From positions 1,922,001 through 1,986,000 of the forward strand of contig JAWPMN010000001.1 in the NCBI GenBank assembly GCA_033344895.1: a DNA stretch of 64,000 nt, in the 5' to 3' direction. How positions within the stretch are numbered: position 1 is the first letter of the stretch; each line of letters begins with the position of its first letter. Below, one piece after another: positions 63,249 through 64,000 of the stretch. Below the pieces are notes generated by a model. That model was not told the origin of the DNA. It saw only the letters and a program-made list of their open reading frames with translations, and did no database searches. Source of the DNA: Alphaproteobacteria bacterium. GTDB taxonomy: Bacteria; Pseudomonadota; Alphaproteobacteria; UBA8366; Aestuariispiraceae. Made by a program: the position numbers and the translations under genes.

Positions 63249-64000
63249 TTATAGCGGAAGTCCGCCCTGAGGGTCCATGTGCATTGCCTCGTCGATCAGG
63301 TCCTGGGCCAGTTCGTCGAACAACTGATCCTCTGCGTCGCCGTAGACCGCCTCTTTCCCGACTTCCAGCAGGATCGGCACGGCCAGGGGCGATACCCGAT
63401 CAAGCCGGCGATGGCGGATACCCTGTTTCGCGCGGCGCAGAAACTCGGCCAGTCGCTCGACATCGATCATGCCGGTGCGCGCATCGGCGCGGGTCGCACG
63501 TAGCAGGACATGGTTCGGCTCGTGACGCCGCAGCACGTCATAGATCAGATCGGAGTTGAAGGTTACCTGGCGGCCGGTCTTCTCCTGGCCCGGCTGACGG
63601 CGCTCGATCAATCCGGCGATCACGGCGACATTGCGGAAGGTCCGGCGCATCAGGGAACTTTCCTCCATCCACGCTTCCAAATCGTCGCCCAGCATGTCCT
63701 CGTCGAACAGGGTCTCCATGTCCTTTGCCGGATGCAGGCTCCAGACGGCGATGACATAATCGCTGGCGACGAATCCCAGTGGCGCCAGACCCATGCGCTC
63801 CATCCGCCGGGTCAGTAGCATTCCCAGGGTCTGGTGGGCGTTCCGACCGGCAAAGCTGTAGGCGACCAGATATTCCTTTCCTCCGCGCGGGAAGGTTTCG
63901 ACCAACAGGCCGTCCGGGCCCGGCAGCACCGAGCGCCATTGCTGCAGGCGCAGCCATTCCTGCACCTGATCCGGAAGGCCCTGCCACGATTTCGGATCGG
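63249..64000 (-). CDS. Ligase-associated DEXH-box helicase (C-terminal part only)
   Basis: The last 250 codons of an Lhr-like superfamily 2 helicase; the gene continues beyond the right edge. The piece includes GGKEYLVAYSFAGRNAHQTL, LGFVASDYVIAVW, LMRRTFRNVAVIAGLIERR, VTFNSDLIYDVLRRHEPNH and a helical C-terminus, all typical of the C-terminal domain of the ligase-associated helicase. Walker motifs are outside the window. It forms an operon with pdeM six bases downstream, so it probably acts in nucleic acid unwinding during repair. Confidence 0.9.
   Translation of the reverse strand, partial: DPKSWQGLPDQVQEWLRLQQWRSVLPGPDGLLVETFPRGGKEYLVAYSFAGRNAHQTLGMLLTRRMERMGLAPLGFVASDYVIAVWSLHPAKDMETLFDEDMLGDDLEAWMEESSLMRRTFRNVAVIAGLIERRQPGQEKTGRQVTFNSDLIYDVLRRHEPNHVLLRATRADARTGMIDVERLAEFLRRAKQGIRHRRLDRVSPLAVPILLEVGKEAVYGDAEDQLFDELAQDLIDEAMHMDPQGGLPL

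Noticed and set aside
62283-63254. A 323-codon plus-strand open frame covering the intergenic region and pdeM
   Set aside because: It is antisense to pdeM, shows no family resemblance, and crosses the strong terminator at 62518; its length reflects high GC.
1-64000. tRNA genes, rRNA, insertion sequences, integrases, prophage genes and CRISPR arrays
   Set aside because: Reading both strands I found no cloverleaf-like gene, transposase, integrase or regularly spaced repeats; a tRNAscan or ISfinder run would be decisive.

Overview
The window is high-GC and gene-dense. Many neighbouring genes overlap by the four bases ATGA, and the families present are typical of Alphaproteobacteria: a ligase-associated PdeM/helicase pair, FeS-BCP photolyase, PhoX, MASE1/CHASE hybrid kinase, response regulators with a GPDRRR tail, GcvA-like LysR and an alphaproteobacterial Nudix type. 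A free-living, probably aquatic and light-exposed member of the Rhodospirillales or a related order is the best guess; this is inference, since no rRNA or other marker is present. I saw no tRNA, rRNA, insertion sequence, prophage or CRISPR array, and no stretch over 300 bases lacks a gene.

Layout. 1-11.8 kb: amino-acid catabolism genes (ThDP enzyme, sarcosine/dimethylglycine-dehydrogenase-like flavoenzyme, SHMT-like PLP enzyme), an alpha/beta hydrolase, two LysR regulators and a large hybrid histidine kinase. 11.8-17.8 kb: a complete peptide-type ABC importer operon. 17.9-24.5 kb: a seven-gene translationally coupled glycan operon (four glycosyltransferases, a histidine phosphatase, a deacetylase-like protein and a small membrane protein). 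24.7-26.9 kb: a response regulator with a possible HPt-like domain, and agmatinase. 27.1-34.9 kb: RND efflux pair, rimO, and a Nudix gene overlapping a PiT phosphate transporter. 35-36.5 kb: a lipoprotein gene between an intact response regulator and a decayed copy of that regulator's 3' end. 36.7-39.9 kb: adenosine kinase-like, AEC transporter and RNA methyltransferase genes.

40.1-49.9 kb is an envelope and second-messenger block: MotA/MotB, an MBL hydrolase, a TPR-beta-barrel outer-membrane protein, a FecR-domain protein, a CHASE2-adenylate cyclase and a GAF-HD-GYP protein, ending at a strong terminator. 50-51.9 kb holds phoX split by a single-base frameshift.

52.0-62.6 kb is a light/photo-oxidative stress island made of two convergent operons. 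The plus operon encodes a DUF6134-like protein, an FeS-BCP photolyase, an SDR and an NTF2-like protein. The minus operon encodes a class I photolyase, an FAD oxidoreductase, a DUF1365 protein, a CFA-synthase-like methyltransferase, an MFS/GPH transporter and a DUF3833 lipoprotein. A TGATCC-N16-CGTATCG element, resembling an ECF sigma (RpoE/ChrR type) promoter, lies upstream of the plus operon. An exact second copy lies beyond the other end of the island at 62420-62448. It drives no gene; about 100 bases downstream of it is a perfect 12-bp terminator, and between them is a hairpin whose loop is a C-rich anti-Shine-Dalgarno tract. This candidate stress sRNA is the most interesting find. The window ends with pdeM and the 3' part of its partner helicase.
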